Shown here: in pieces, positions 1 to 12,329 of the stretch | How the letters are laid out: each line of letters begins with the position of its first letter | Numbering within the stretch: the first letter of the stretch is position 1 | Source of the DNA: Toxoplasma gondii ME49 | Lineage: Eukaryota > Apicomplexa > Conoidasida > Eucoccidiorida > Sarcocystidae | Direction: 5' to 3' | Assembly (NCBI RefSeq): GCF_000006565.2 | Contig: NC_031480.1 | Location: 2,639,529-2,703,528, forward strand | DNA: 64,000 nt | Position numbers and translations under genes: made by a program | The notes under the pieces: model-generated | Databases searched by the model: none | Seen by the model: the letters and a program-made list of their open reading frames with translations, nothing else | Told to the model about the DNA's origin: nothing

Positions 1-2251
1 CCCCCTTTCTTCTGCTCCTGCCTCGTCTTCCTCGCCTTCCTCTTTCGCGCCGCCTTCTTCCTCTCCCTCGCCTTCTGCTTCCGGTGCTCCTCTTGCGCCG
101 AGCAGTTTCCGGACGTTGCCGTCGCCGCCTTCGCAAGTCGCGTCGCCTTCCTTCTGGATTTTTCTCAAGTATTTGCCGATGGTCCTTCCTCCGCTGCCGT
201 GGCAGGACTACTCGCGAGGGGCGTACCTGATGCTGCGGAATTCGTTCGTGCGTGCGGTCTCCTACGGCGAAGTCAAGTCGGCCGGTCGCGTGTCTCGAAA
301 AGAAGAAGAAGAGCTCGAAGAGTCGGAAGAGCGCGAAGAGTGCGAAGCGCCGGACGAGAGCGGCGACTCTGCGTTTGCTGCGGACTCGAGTTCAGGCGCT
401 GAGCCCCGCGAGAAAAAGAGGAAGGAAGCATGCGCAAAGCGAGAGAAGATCGCGTTCCTCGGAGGCGCGGGTCGAGTGAAGATGGCCCGAGACTTCCACG
501 CCTACGACACAGCGTTGCCGCGGGCGGTGGTCTCCGCGCTTGGCTCTCAGGCCTGGCGCATCAACAAGGCTGTGCTCGGCGTGATGGAGGCTGTGTGGGA
601 GCGCGGCTTGGAGGTCGGCCGGCTGCCCCCGCGAGACAGCGCAGGCCTCGAGGAAGAGATTTTCCAGCTTCGGCGAGTCGTGAGCAATCCTCGGAGCTCT
701 GGCACATCGGCCGCAAGCATTCGCCTGCGCCACCTCCTTCAGCAGGCAGGGAAACTTCAGTCTGAGCGACCTTCCTTCCTGTTGAAGCTGCAAGTCGCGC
801 GATGTTTCCAACACCTCGACGCAGTGTACTTTCCCCACAACATCGACTTCCGCGGCCGCTGCTACCCTCTCCCGCCGCATCTGAACCACATGGGCGACGA
901 CATTTGTCGTTCGCTCCTCGTCTTTGCAGAGGCTAAACCGTTAGGGCCGCAAGGCCTCGGCTGGCTGAAAGTCCACATTGCGAATTTGTTTGGGGTGAAC
1001 AAGGTGAGTTTCGCGGAACGGCAAGCGTGGGTCGACGCGCGTCGGGAGCAACTGCTTCAAGTGGCCGAAGATCCTCTGAATCCCCGCAGTCTCCACCTGC
1101 TGGAACAGGAAGCAGACGATCCGTGGCAGGCTCTGAGTGCGCTCTTGGAGCTGAAGAAGGTCGTTGCTCACGGCGAGAAGAACAGCGCCCAGTTTCTGTC
1201 GGCCCTGCCCATCCACCAAGATGGCAGCTGCAACGGACTCCAGCATTACGCGGCGCTCGGCAGGGACAGACGCGGCGGCGAAGCGGTGAATCTGATTGGC
1301 GGCGAGAAGCCTCGCGATGTGTACTCGTTCGTCCTCGAAGTCGTGAAGCAACGGGTGCACGCAGACGCCGCCCGCGGCTCCGAAGGCTCAGGATGCAGCG
1401 GCGCTGCCCCTCCTCCTCCTGAGAGTCGCCTCGCGGCGCTCCTCATTGAGCACAACCTTCTGCAGAGAAAGGTGGTGAAGCAGACCGTGATGACGATTTG
1501 CTACGGCGTCACAGCGATCGGCGCCCGCGACCAGGTCACGCGGCAACTGGAAGACCTGATAGGGGAGACGGTGGACGAGGCGACGCTCAAGAGTCTCGGC
1601 GGCTATCTGTCCCGCGTGGTTCTCTCTTCGATCGGCGAGGTTTTCCAGAGCGCGATGAGGCTGAAGAAGTGGCTTGACGAAGTATCCAAGACGCTCAATC
1701 GCCTCGGCCTCCCTGTCGCGTGGATGCTTCCCCTCATCCACTTCGGCGCCGAACAGCCGTACCGGTCGGGGAAGGCCATGGAGGTACGCACGGTGTTTCA
1801 GACGCACATCGTGAGAGTTGCGGGCGACGACACACCCACGAGTGCCTCAAAGCAACGTCTCGGCTTTCCGCCGAACTTCATCCACTCCCTGGACGCCACC
1901 CACATGATGCTCACAGCTCGCAGGTGTCTTCTGCGCGACCCGCCGCCTCTCGTGCCGCCTGCGTTCTCGCAGTCAGTTGGAGGTGTCGAGACCGCCTGGG
2001 CAACCCCGTGGAAACCGATGGCTTTCGCAGCCGTCCACGACTCGTACTGGACGCACGCAGGAGACGTCGACAGAATGCGGACCATTCTCCGCCAGGAATT
2101 CGTACGGCTGTACTCCCAGCCAATTCTGGAAGAGTTCTACGAAGGACTGCGCGCGCGACTTGGACGCTTCGCTGAAGACCTCCCGCCGCCACCAACCAAG
2201 GGATCGCTGGACATCACGGAAGTTCTACACAGCGACTACTTCTTCCACTAG
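1..2251 (+). CDS. Mitochondrial DNA-directed RNA polymerase, phage T7/RPO41 type (3' part, 5' end outside window)
   Basis: Single-subunit polymerase that transcribes the mitochondrial genome. The frame is open from base 2 through a Ser/Pro/Ala-rich stretch, so the true start lies upstream; the TTG at 116 is not a start. Catalytic motifs of the family are in order. Motif A is DGSCNG with its catalytic Asp at 1220-1222. Motif B is the R-x3-K-x3-M-T-x2-Y-G fingers helix (about 1465-1507). Motif C is HDS (2036-2044). The FPPNFIHSLDATH stretch precedes motif C, as in T7. The TAG stop is at 2249-2251. Two low-complexity insertions (an acidic Lys/Glu/Ser block near 290-430 and a Gly/Ser/Pro block near 1370-1425) are absent from compact phage enzymes and typical of coccidian proteins. 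No intron is needed in the visible part. Family assignment is secure; mitochondrial targeting is inferred from the family because the N-terminus is not visible. Confidence 0.95.
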   Translation, partial: PLSSAPASSSSPSSFAPPSSSPSPSASGAPLAPSSFRTLPSPPSQVASPSFWIFLKYLPMVLPPLPWQDYSRGAYLMLRNSFVRAVSYGEVKSAGRVSRKEEEELEESEEREECEAPDESGDSAFAADSSSGAEPREKKRKEACAKREKIAFLGGAGRVKMARDFHAYDTALPRAVVSALGSQAWRINKAVLGVMEAVWERGLEVGRLPPRDSAGLEEEIFQLRRVVSNPRSSGTSAASIRLRHLLQQAGKLQSERPSFLLKLQVARCFQHLDAVYFPHNIDFRGRCYPLPPHLNHMGDDICRSLLVFAEAKPLGPQGLGWLKVHIANLFGVNKVSFAERQAWVDARREQLLQVAEDPLNPRSLHLLEQEADDPWQALSALLELKKVVAHGEKNSAQFLSALPIHQDGSCNGLQHYAALGRDRRGGEAVNLIGGEKPRDVYSFVLEVVKQRVHADAARGSEGSGCSGAAPPPPESRLAALLIEHNLLQRKVVKQTVMTICYGVTAIGARDQVTRQLEDLIGETVDEATLKSLGGYLSRVVLSSIGEVFQSAMRLKKWLDEVSKTLNRLGLPVAWMLPLIHFGAEQPYRSGKAMEVRTVFQTHIVRVAGDDTPTSASKQRLGFPPNFIHSLDATHMMLTARRCLLRDPPPLVPPAFSQSVGGVETAWATPWKPMAFAAVHDSYWTHAGDVDRMRTILRQEFVRLYSQPILEEFYEGLRARLGRFAEDLPPPPTKGSLDITEVLHSDYFFH

Positions 2252-4277
2252 GAGAGAGACTGCTGGCCAACAGAACGAAAAAGAGAAATCTGGTGCGGGG
2301 TTCGGTCTCTACAGGGTAGCGGGAGAGCGTTTCGTCCCGAGGTCAGGTTTTTGCCTCCTGCTGAAGAACTGCGGTGACTTCACAAGAAATGAACGCGAGA
2401 GTGGGAACTAGTGAAGGGCGGATGCCTCAGGAGGTGAAGACTCGCCGAGTGTCAGGAAGCGGTGGCGGAGAAAAAACACAAAAGTGTGAAACGAAGCTTC
2501 TTTCGCTCTTTGGGCGAGACCGAAACTCGCAAAACATGGCGTGTGTACACGCAACGAAGGTGAAACGGAAAGCGTCGCAGTGACAGCTGGTGCCAAGGTG
2601 TGTCTCCAGTTTTGAGTTGAGGGGCACTGGTGAATATGGGAAGAATGGGAGAAGTGACTAGAGAAGTGTCAAAGGGGTGTTGCCCGTGTAAGTCTGCGTA
2701 AGGCGCCACCAACCTCGAGCGAAAATGGCAGTCGTGTTCGTGTGAGCAACTCAGAAAAAAAGAGCTCCTTGAACGATGCGAGGACATCAAGCAAGAACTG
2801 TCGCAGAGCACACGGTTTGCCCGCATACGTTTAGCCACAGTAGACTCGAATGGAAAGAAAATGACATGCCGCGAAAGAAGGTGAAAGACATATGGAGATG
2901 GAGGTTCTCCATTTGGCGAGCTTTGGACGAGTTTTCTGTCCTGCACTTAAAGAGGTCACCGAGCGCCTAAGCTCCTTCCGGGCTGTGACCCTGGCGTGGC
3001 ACCCAGCCCACTCGAAGCCCTCTAGGCTCGTTTGCTTGTCCTCCATTTCTTTTATTCCTTTTTCTGCATGTCTGCATCGAATGACAAACTCGCCTAGCGA
3101 GGAACGCCTAGCTGCGCACTTTTGTACGTCTAGACGCATTCAAAGGTATGGGTGTCTGGGACGGTTTCTCCTTCCACTGGTAGTGCGCTTCCTCAACACA
3201 TTCTAGACAGTCGGATTATGTCTTGCTGTTCTCCACACTTCTTAGAGAAGGGGATTGTCCGCTGGAGCGGCAGACTGGCGTCTTCCTAAGTTCGTGAATC
3301 CACTTCCGACTGCGGGGAATGTTATTCACCAATGCGTATAAAACTCCTTGTCGGTTTGATGAAGCTCTGCCTATCTTTGATTAGAGACGTTTCTGTGGCG
3401 GCGATAAACGACACCGCCTGACGCACAGCAACAGTGCTGGTGATTGGTACTGGCGGGACGATCCTTGAAAACGTTTTTCTTCGGGACGCGATCTCTTTCA
3501 CTTCAATGTTTTTCCCTCATTCTTCGAAACAGTTGCAAACAAGCACAGCCGGAGACCAGCTGCCAAGGCTAACATGATGTCAGGATTTCTGCGACACCAG
3601 TGGCTGTTTGTTCAGGGCAACCAAGCCTTTTCAGAAAGGCGCCGAGTTCTACGTGGATTCTTTCTTGCTTGACAGTTGGCTCGTAGCAGCAATCCAGCCA
3701 ACCTTTGATTTCCGTCCCGTAATATGCACTCTCGACGCTGTTTCCTGTTCCACTGCACTGCATGGCAGGCTGTCAGCATCCATAGCGCTGAACAGACACT
3801 GAAAAAGAACCCTCCAAAGCTGCTCAGTGTGGTCTCTATCATGGCATGCCACCCACGCAATCTCGAGAGGAGAAAAAGTCTTACTGGAAGTGCTATATGT
3901 TTGTTCCCGGCAAACGCGCTACACGGAGGCCACTCAAAGCACACAGCCTTGTGTCACCACGAGCTATTCTTTATTTGGACAAGGATGTCTGGGGCAATTT
4001 CACAAGACAGACAGGCTAAAACAACCTAGAACCCGGCAGCACAGGGGTTGGCCCTTGCTCGTGTTTCTAGGTAGTGTTGTACTTTCAAAACAAGGCATTT
4101 TGCCATACCCGCGTTTTTCATACGGGGACAGCTAAGTGCCACAAGCACCCTACGACTCGCTGAGACTTTTTAATCGCGATATACACGACTCAAGCATGGA
4201 ACAAGGCAGACGCTCTATTTCACCAGCTTTCGCGTAGTGTGGAGCATCGCGGAAAATGCACTCACGAGTTCTCCACA
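2252..4277. other. Convergent intergenic region, no gene seen
   Basis: Lies between the stop of the mitochondrial RNA polymerase (+) and the stop of the SRS gene (-), so it should hold both 3' UTRs. The longest frames are under 165 codons, overlap on both strands and show no family resemblance. No structured RNA or repeat was recognised. Confidence 0.6.
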
Positions 4278-6020
4278 TCAAGAGCAACCCGAGGGAAGAA
4301 ACGCCATGAGAACGAGAACAAGCGACAGAGACGAGGCGGCACCGCTTGGAGCCTCGCTGCCAACAACACCCGTGAGAGGATCGTAGTCGGTGTTGATAAC
4401 ATTGATAACAACACTGCATATTTGAGTGTCCAAGGAATCGGGCACACAATGGTAGCCCAGCTTCCTCTCCCTCGTTTTTTGCAAATCGCGGACGGCTAGT
4501 GTGTACGCGGGAATATCGTCCCTAGTAGAAGATGCATGCTCGTGCAAATCCGCAAAGGGGAGCATGGCACCCAACGACACGAGGTTTGAGTACGTCGGAG
4601 GCTCTACATAGACATCCAAGATGCCGGGAGAAAGGAATCTGCCGGGTCCACATCGAAATGTGACGGACGAGTCCCGCTCCTTGATCGTGTGAGTAATTTG
4701 TGACACGTTGTCTCCGCATTCGTCTGAAGCCACACAAACAGAAGCCAGGGAAACAAACGGTGGGGCTTCGGCGGGACACCGTTGACTTTAATCCAACTTC
4801 AAACGTTCCGAAGAAAAACGCATCCCGCCGACAAAGCCTCAGGGACGCAGAAGGATGTTAATTTTCTTCTGGTAGCCGAGAGGAACTGTTCCACGAAAGA
4901 GTTAGAAATCGACTGCAAGACTTCAAAAAACGACGCCGGTTAGCACGCCAAGATCGACTGCGTTTGTTTTCCGCTTCCTGAGGAAGTCACAAGCTTTTGT
5001 GAGTGAAGCGAGGGAGTGAGTGAGTTGTGAATTAGGATTTTAAGTTACCGTCCTGTGCTTTTAAAGACTCAGGATATCTCTAAGCCAGATATCGGATCAA
5101 CGCATAGCGCAACTTCTGCTCGGACGTGTTGGCTGAGACGGGCGTCCCGCGGGAAGGCCGAAAAAGGCGCCAGTTAAAATGGGGGACTTCATCCTCGGAG
5201 AGAATAACCGCATTCCAATGTCGGTCCACTTCTCCCCTTGTTATACTGACAATGACAGGGCCAAAAGAATACGAACTGTGTACTCGGCACAGGCCACCAG
5301 AGTGGGATAGAATCTTTGTACACCGTGTATAAGATGTTGGTTTCCCCAATTCGCACTGGCACCACTACAACTGGCCCACTCCTTGACTCGATGGTCACTC
5401 AGAGACAACAACCGGTGAGTAGCAGACAACTTACACTTTTTGTCGAACGACTGGGGTCGAGTAGCTCCCCAGACGGAAACCTGCACCTTGCACATTTTGG
5501 GTTGGTAGATGGTGTACGAGTCTGAGCGCGACACTTCGAGGTTTCCTCGTTCTTCGAAATCGGATTCCATCGACGTGCAAACAAAGTACATGGTGTAGGG
5601 CCGTTCCGGGAGAGTCCTGCCCGCTGTCACTTTGTACTCTGTATCCCATCGCTCTTGTCCTGCAGTCGTCGTTATGGTGACATCGGACAGAGGCGCTGTG
5701 GCTTTGCAGAGTGAATCTTGGCAGTACAACTTGTACTCATCGTCGACTTTTGCAGGAAGAACATGCGGCTGGGGTTCTCCGCACTTGAATGTCACGGCTT
5801 CCCCGGGCTTTTTGATACGTAGAATTACTGGGATCGATTTGTAGGTGCATACATTCGACTTCCCCATGGCTGCGGCAGGCAATTCCGAGCGCAGGTAAAC
5901 CGCCAGCAATGCGAACAAGAAGAAAGGCACGAGGTTCGCAGAAAAAGCCCAGCTAAAAGGACCCGCAATCCGTCGTTTGTCCGAGACAAACGGGTCTTGC
6001 CGTGACGCGCCTGTCGCCAT
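4278..6020 (-). CDS. SRS (SAG1-related sequence) domain surface antigen, GPI-anchored, two exons
   Basis: SRS proteins coat coccidian zoites and act in attachment and immune interaction. Exons 6020-5435 and 4723-4278 (intron ACTTAC/GTAAGT donor, CTTCAG acceptor, phase 1) give 343 residues. The start at 6020 has a GCCATGG context; another ATG at 6140 would add 40 residues. Residues 29-46 are a hydrophobic signal segment. SRS domain 1 carries six cysteines (58, 80, 100, 105, 148, 177) with the family signature KPGEAVTFKCG. Domain 2 begins near 197 and has only four cysteines (198, 220, 288, 298). Residues 325-343 are a hydrophobic, non-charged tail that looks like a GPI-attachment signal. Without the splice the frame runs into unrelated sequence and stops at 5241. 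It stands alone here rather than in a tandem array. Family is clear; the individual paralogue is not. Confidence 0.85.
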
Positions 6021-9000
6021 GGCGGTGTCTTCCCACCTGCGCCGGAGTCGGATCGGCGCTCGGTCCTGAGAGTGGAAAGAAGTCGACGTGATGTTTTCTA
6101 CTACGGAAACCCGATGTGGAGCGTCGATGTCCCTTTCCATTGAGAAAATCCAGCAGATCCGGCGCCATTCCGTCGAGTACCCTGACGGGGAGGGCAGGCA
6201 ACGACTCTGCTCACAGACGCGTCAGACACTAAGATGCGTCTCCTCTTCAGAAAATAGGGAAAGAATGCGTTCCCAACATGGTTTGATCGACTGAGCAGAG
6301 CTGCTAGGCTTCCACAACGCTCCACATAGAGCCCAGCGTTCCGGGCAGTGGTACCCCGCGTCGTGTCTCGCGACATCGATCGCCGCCCACCCAAACACCC
6401 GTGTGAGAGGCCGATGAAAAAGCAAGGGGGCTGGGTGCTCTTTCATTTCTGCACGACGCCTGTGGGAATCAATTGAGGAGGCCTCTTGCTCACCTGCTTT
6501 TCCTCCACTTTAGGAAAAATACCATTAACACGCGGTACAAACAGAGGGCTGCAATACTGTGGAGCACGGGAAATGCTACATACCTTAATGGGCAATGAAG
6601 TGGGGAGGGGAGGGGGGAGCCGTGCAAGCACTCAGCTAGTTTCTGAGAGACACTCATGAGCCCACAGCTATAACTTCGCAAAAATGTCCAAGTACGACTT
6701 CGGAGAATCGCATCTCGGTAAGGTTGTCATTACCGGACCCCTATCCGTGCCGTTTCGCGTAACTCGCTCTGGACGTGTGGATATCGGATGCATCGGGGAG
6801 CGATCCGAAATAGAGAGGATAAGGACAAGGTACCGGGTGCATTTGTTTTCAGAGCACAAGAAACCAGAACGCCAGGATTCCTGTTGGACAAAAACACCGT
6901 GTGGTGAAGTAATCTTTTCTTCAAATTATTCCTGAAACTCCCGCAAACTGCACTTTCATCTCGGAGCCGGCTTCTCCTAGCCGCTACCGGGAAGCAGTCT
7001 GACCTACATTGTCTAGCGGCAACCACATCCTTCATTCCGCGTAAGCGAGACAGGCGCTGAAGATCTTGAGAGATGTCGGAATACTCGACTATTCTACAGT
7101 TTTACCTCTACCGCTGGTACTGTGTATGTGGTTATTTAAGAGTCATGTCGGGAGACCCTTTGGCGACCAGGTGATGCGAAGCAATCATCCTCGACCCCGT
7201 GTTCAATTTGTAGAAAGCAACTCTACATAAAGAACACACGGTGAAGGTGAATAACACTGAAACATCGATAAACATCAGCTATGCGATGACTGCGTGACCC
7301 TCCTGCCGGGAGCAGCCGTGCATCTGTGGCACAAACTGGAAAGTGCCGTCTCGAGTTTAATGGCCCCCGGCAGACGAGAAGTATACTTTGGTACTTGCCT
7401 CGAATCTCGCAAACGCATGCAGCAAACGCCGTCGTTAAAAGGGCGTCTGTTTTGTCGAGGTGCCACTCGAGTGGTAGTTCATGCGTCGTAATTCGCGGCA
7501 CTATTCTTTCTCCCAGCTTCAACAATTGAACAGATCATCATAACAGCATATCCGAAGAAGACAGTGGCTATAGCAAGCAAATGAAGTCTAGCCTCAGTCG
7601 TTATCTTATTGGTATTCGCTACCTGTGTGTGTACCCCGAGAAATTAGAACAGAGGTTAACCTTTTCTTTGACGTATTCAGTTCCCTGCTCATTTTCTCTG
7701 CAAAAATCGGATTGTCCAGACCGATTCTTTGAAGTTTGTTATGCCACGTACACTGTCAGTGGAGCAAGGGTGTGGTCGGCTGCTGGCGCTTTGCGGCTCC
7801 CATCGATCATTCGTTTCCGCGACAAAACGAGGCAGCGACTCGTAGGTCTTTCTGTTGCGTGGCACTTGAGTAGCAGATGACAAAACACACATCCTGAATG
7901 GCATCTTCCAGCGGTTACTGCGTGAACGGCGTCTCGGCCGGAGTCCTAAACAGATGCCAAAACGTTCTAGTTCGCTCCCGCACGAACACAACAATCGCCG
8001 GGGTAAACCAAAGTGCGAGCTTCGACCGCTATGATTGATTTCCATCTAGTCACTAGGCTTATATCGTTTTTGGACAATCACTTGTTGTAAGCGGAGTGCA
8101 CATGCCGCCTGAAGTTCAAGTCGTACAGTGGGTTATCTATCGTCCGGTAGGCACATTCGTCGTCGCCACAAGACTATTTGTAGAACTTTTCAAGTGAGTA
8201 TACGATACGGCGAGCTTGACGCTCCTCAATAAAAAGGCTATAAATAATGCCCGCGAAGCAGTGACAGGCCATCACCCGAATTCTCCCCGTCGGCTTCCAA
8301 ATTCCCTCGCGGCTTGCTTCATTTCTTTAGTCGCGTCAAAACGGGGACCAGCTAAGTCGGACAAAGCCATGATCTCACCACACGAGTACAAGTATCATTC
8401 CCGCATACGTTCAGACACGAAGAGATCCCTAAATGAACATGCTTGCACTGAAAAATGCAAGTACACATAATTCCACAGATCCATCAACCAGTCGTGGGCG
8501 CCTGACGCATGACCACACACACAAAGCCTGTATCACTCCTGGGCACTCAAGCCCCCCGAATTCCAGTTTGTCGAGAGCGTTCGTCGTTGAGAAAAGGAGG
8601 TGTACCACACACAGAACAGCCCAAATGTGCCAACTGCCTCGACGAAGACAATTCAGCAGCCTGACGGGCGTCTTCGCAAGCGACTGTCCCGAACCACGGA
8701 AAGAAAATGGAGGCCCCCCGCCTCCCCACCTCTTTCTCGACTTCCTTCCACCTCAGCCAGTCCGGTCCTCCTCTCTTAACATGTTTCCGTGTCTCCCTTC
8801 AGCAAAACTTAGTATACTCGCACCGACTAAAGTCGCGAACGGATCCCTGCACGGGGGCGTAAAGCGTGTTTGCTGAGCTGCCAAGACACTCGGGGGTTCA
8901 TCCGCTGTACACCTATTTGCCTATTTGCACAAACAGTTTCATTCTTCCACATGTCTAGTTATACGCTGTGTCTGTACTCCCAGTTACAACCGACGTGAGC

Positions 9001-9382
9001 AGTTGCCTCCACAGAACTGTCTGCCTCTGCAGTTCGCCGTTCTCATCAGAATCACTTTCATTCCTGTAGCACACAAGATGCGTTTTTCGTGATTTTCCGG
9101 CAGTCTTCTTGCCCTCTCATCACTTCCACCTTCGACTCCTTTGTCTGTTCGCCGCTTCTCTCCATTTTCTTCTCGCGTGCTCCGTGTTTTCTCTATTCCA
9201 AGTTGCTCTCTTGCTTGCCTCCGCCTGCACACCCTCTTGTCATTGCGAGGTCATTCGCCCCCCACTCCCTTCCGGCGCTCTTCTGAAACGCTTTTCTCAT
9301 TTTTTCCTCTGCTCTGCTGTTTCCAGTGTGCAGCGTCTGCTGCTTTCTCTTTTTCGACCTTCTCGCGAGCGTGCTTGCGCGT
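6021..9382. other. Intergenic region between two minus-strand genes
   Basis: Upstream of the SRS gene and downstream of the epimerase gene. It should contain the SRS promoter and the epimerase 3' UTR. No frame shows recognisable family similarity. One short ATG frame with a good initiation context (6684-6935) is listed separately. The 8433-8876 plus frame (147 codons) looks like random low-information sequence. Confidence 0.5.
6684..6935 (+). CDS. Possible small protein of 83 residues (weak candidate)
   Basis: The frame starts with an ATG in a CAAAAATGT context, close to the initiation context of the confident genes here (serpin, phosducin-like, ARID), and runs 83 codons to a stop. The product is mixed charged and hydrophobic, without a signal peptide, transmembrane segment or recognisable motif. 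Nothing else supports it: no family similarity, no clear splice sites, and a frame this short occurs by chance. It could be a first exon, a microprotein or noise. Confidence 0.15.
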   Translation: MSKYDFGESHLGKVVITGPLSVPFRVTRSGRVDIGCIGERSEIERIRTRYRVHLFSEHKKPERQDSCWTKTPCGEVIFSSNYS

Positions 9383-12294
9383 CTACGCAGCTGCAGCTCT
9401 TCCTTTTGCGTCTCCAGCTTCTTCATCGCGTTCCTCCCGAGGCTGGAGCGACGGGTCCACCGTCTTCGATGACTGGCGCCTCTTGAGCAGCAGTTCGTGT
9501 CTCTTTTCTTCCTGCTTTCTGTCTTGCTCTCGCATCTGCTCCGCCAATTCCAGCTGCTGCGTTGTCAACCTGTCTAAAGCTGCGACTCTCTCCTCTTCAG
9601 TGTGCTCGTTTTCACCTTCCCCTCCCTCCTTCGCCTCGTTTGCTCTCGTTTTCCTGCTTTTCTGGTCCTCCAAACTCCACAGGAGGGCTTCAGCGACAGA
9701 CGGATGGTCGAACGCAAAGTCCGCCTCACTCAGACGCCCCGGCGCCGCCCGCTGGCCACCTAAGAGCACCTCGTCCGCTAGCTGGCCTAAGACCATTCTG
9801 AGGAAAAGAAGGCGACACAGATGCAGGCCGCAGTCAGAAGAAGACGCCGAAGAAGCGAGGTACCCAGGAAGAACAGGCAGAGACAGAAAAGGGACGCGAA
9901 CTGGGGGAGAACGCGTAGTCCAGAAGGAACAGCCAGCACAGGAACTACGGGAGCGTGGAGCGCGAAACTCTCAAAGCACTTCAAAAGAGAAGCAGAGAGA
10001 AGCTGGAAAGAGAGCGAACAGCCGCACCAAAAAAAGCAGAGAACTGAAGGTGGAAAACGTTTCTTGAAGTGACGAAAAGCGAGGAGCGATAGAAGTCGGA
10101 AAATGTACTCCGAAGCTGAGAAAGGGCGTAACACGAGAGAGCAGCAGAGATCCATAAAACACTTGATGCATTCGAAACGCCTCGAGTGAAAGAAACAGAA
10201 CAGCTTCAGTGAAGGTAAAACGCTCTCTCTGCTCACCGAAGGAGCCACGCTGGAACAGGCATTGTGAAGGTAAACCACGCTCTGGGATGCAGAACCTTAT
10301 GGAACTCTGCAGCGAAATCTTCGTTCCGCATAGGAGCAGGAGCACAGACGTTTACAGGGCCCTGAGAACAGAAAGTAGAAAGAAGGAAACATACGCCCAG
10401 AAAAGCAGAGAACGTGGAAACGACACACTGATAGGCACCACAGTGATCCGAGGCAGATGATGATCCAGGAGGACGAGAACTGGGCCTCTGGAACATCAAA
10501 AACATCGAAACACGCAGACTCCAAGACGGCAAACAGTCAAAAGAGACCAGCTCTTCCATGTCGTCTGTGTGTTTCCTTTCCCTCTCGTTTTTGTCGACCC
10601 ACTTTTTCCGCGACTGCCCTTCCCGGGGCTTCCGCGTCCTCCTGTTGTTCCCCTTCACTTCCCTTTCCCCCCACTCCTGCCGCTTCTCGGCGGCTTCTTC
10701 TCCCGCCAGTCGTCCAGCGACGCGTCTACAGCAGAGAGTCCGGTAGCCCCCATGATCATGACATGCAGATACGTAGAGACACTTATACGCTTTGCTCTCT
10801 CTCTCTCTGTGTGCAGAGACTGGAAGGTTTGGAGATGCAGCGAAGCGCGTTGTCTCGGATGCGGATCGTCTGTGGCCTTCCACTGCGTCGACAGAGTCCG
10901 AGCAGGCGTTTAGACAAGTCGAGAAACTTCCTCGCTCCCCAGAGACGCCGACACATACAGACACACACACACACACGAGCCTGAAACTTCACCTGAATCT
11001 CCGCTTGTTCCTTCTCGAGGAGAAACACCACTGCCCTCGCGGCGTCGCGGAGAGACACCCAGGACATCCACTGCCGGCCGTCGCCGAGGCGAGCCCCGAA
11101 ACGCATTTTGTACAGAGGCAGAAGTCGCGGCAACATCCCGCCGCGAGTTGAGAGCATCACTCCAAATCTGCGAAGAAAGCAGCCAGGCAATCGCCTCTTA
11201 CAGAGGAATTCAAGCGACAGATTGAATGAACACAGACCCACTTTCTGGCTGCACACAGACAAACAAAAACGCATATGCACTGGCTTCGTCATCGAAGCCT
11301 AAGCTCCCCCAGCTTCACAAATGCTAAGACTCCGCACCCTTCGCCTTCTTAGAGCAGTTCAACGGAGTGCAGCGTTCAGCACGAACACAAAACCTGAGTT
11401 TCTCTGGACTCCTGCCGCCCCTCGTATTAACAGCGAGAGACATCGACTGCTCAGGTGCGAAGGCTTCGATCCGCGCCATCGTCCCGACAGTAGTCCTCTC
11501 TCTGAGACATGATGAGTTACAAAAACGTCTTCTGCGGAGGAACCGTACTAGTTCGACTGCGGCTGCAATCTTGAAAATCTCTGTTTACTGAGTCCAAATA
11601 AAAGTCGCATCTACACAGAGAGAGATACAAAAGTCAAATACAGATACAGACAGACAATCCTATATACACGCAAACACATATGCACATATATATATTTATA
11701 TATATTTATATATACATAGGTATGTGTGTGTGTGCTAACATGTGAACGAAGCACCTTTTGCTTGAGACTTGGGAGAGAGGTGTAAAGACTTTTCGCGTCC
11801 GGAGAGTCCCGGAATTTTCGGGCATCTCTGCAGAATCGACAAATAAGAGTATGTTTTAAACTGCAGAAGGGCCGCCGTTCGCATCGTGGCTTTGCAGAGG
11901 CAATCTGCGTCGCAGCAAAAAGCGCGCGAGCAGTGGAACTGCGCTCTCTCCGGTCGATCCACGCGGATCTCAACGCCTGTGTTTGCACGCAAATGCTTGC
12001 CAAAACGTTTAGCTGGAAAGTCGCATTACCTCAGGAAGACGACCCGGCAGTTGAGGGCGCCGTTGCCAGCGAGATCCTGCTCAAGTTGTTCCGGCAAGTC
12101 CGACTCCGGAGAAACGAATTTTTCGAAGACACTCGACTGGCGCGAAGCAGCCTTCGCCGCCTCCTGCTCGAGGCGTACAGACACCTCAGAGATGAACGTC
12201 GTTCCAGCTGCCGTCTCGTCGTCACAGATTTCGTCTCCGTGGTCGATGCCGTACACCCCAACCTTCATACCAGCCACAAGCCACAGAGACATTT

Positions 12295-12329
<35 letters not shown>

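Noticed and set aside
5241..5434. Continuation of the SRS frame after residue 195 to a stop at 5241
   Set aside because: The sequence loses SRS character exactly at a GTAAGT donor, and the second SRS domain is in phase at 4723.
9141..10067. 308-codon plus-strand frame
   Set aside because: Antisense of the last exons of the epimerase gene and adjacent pyrimidine-rich DNA.
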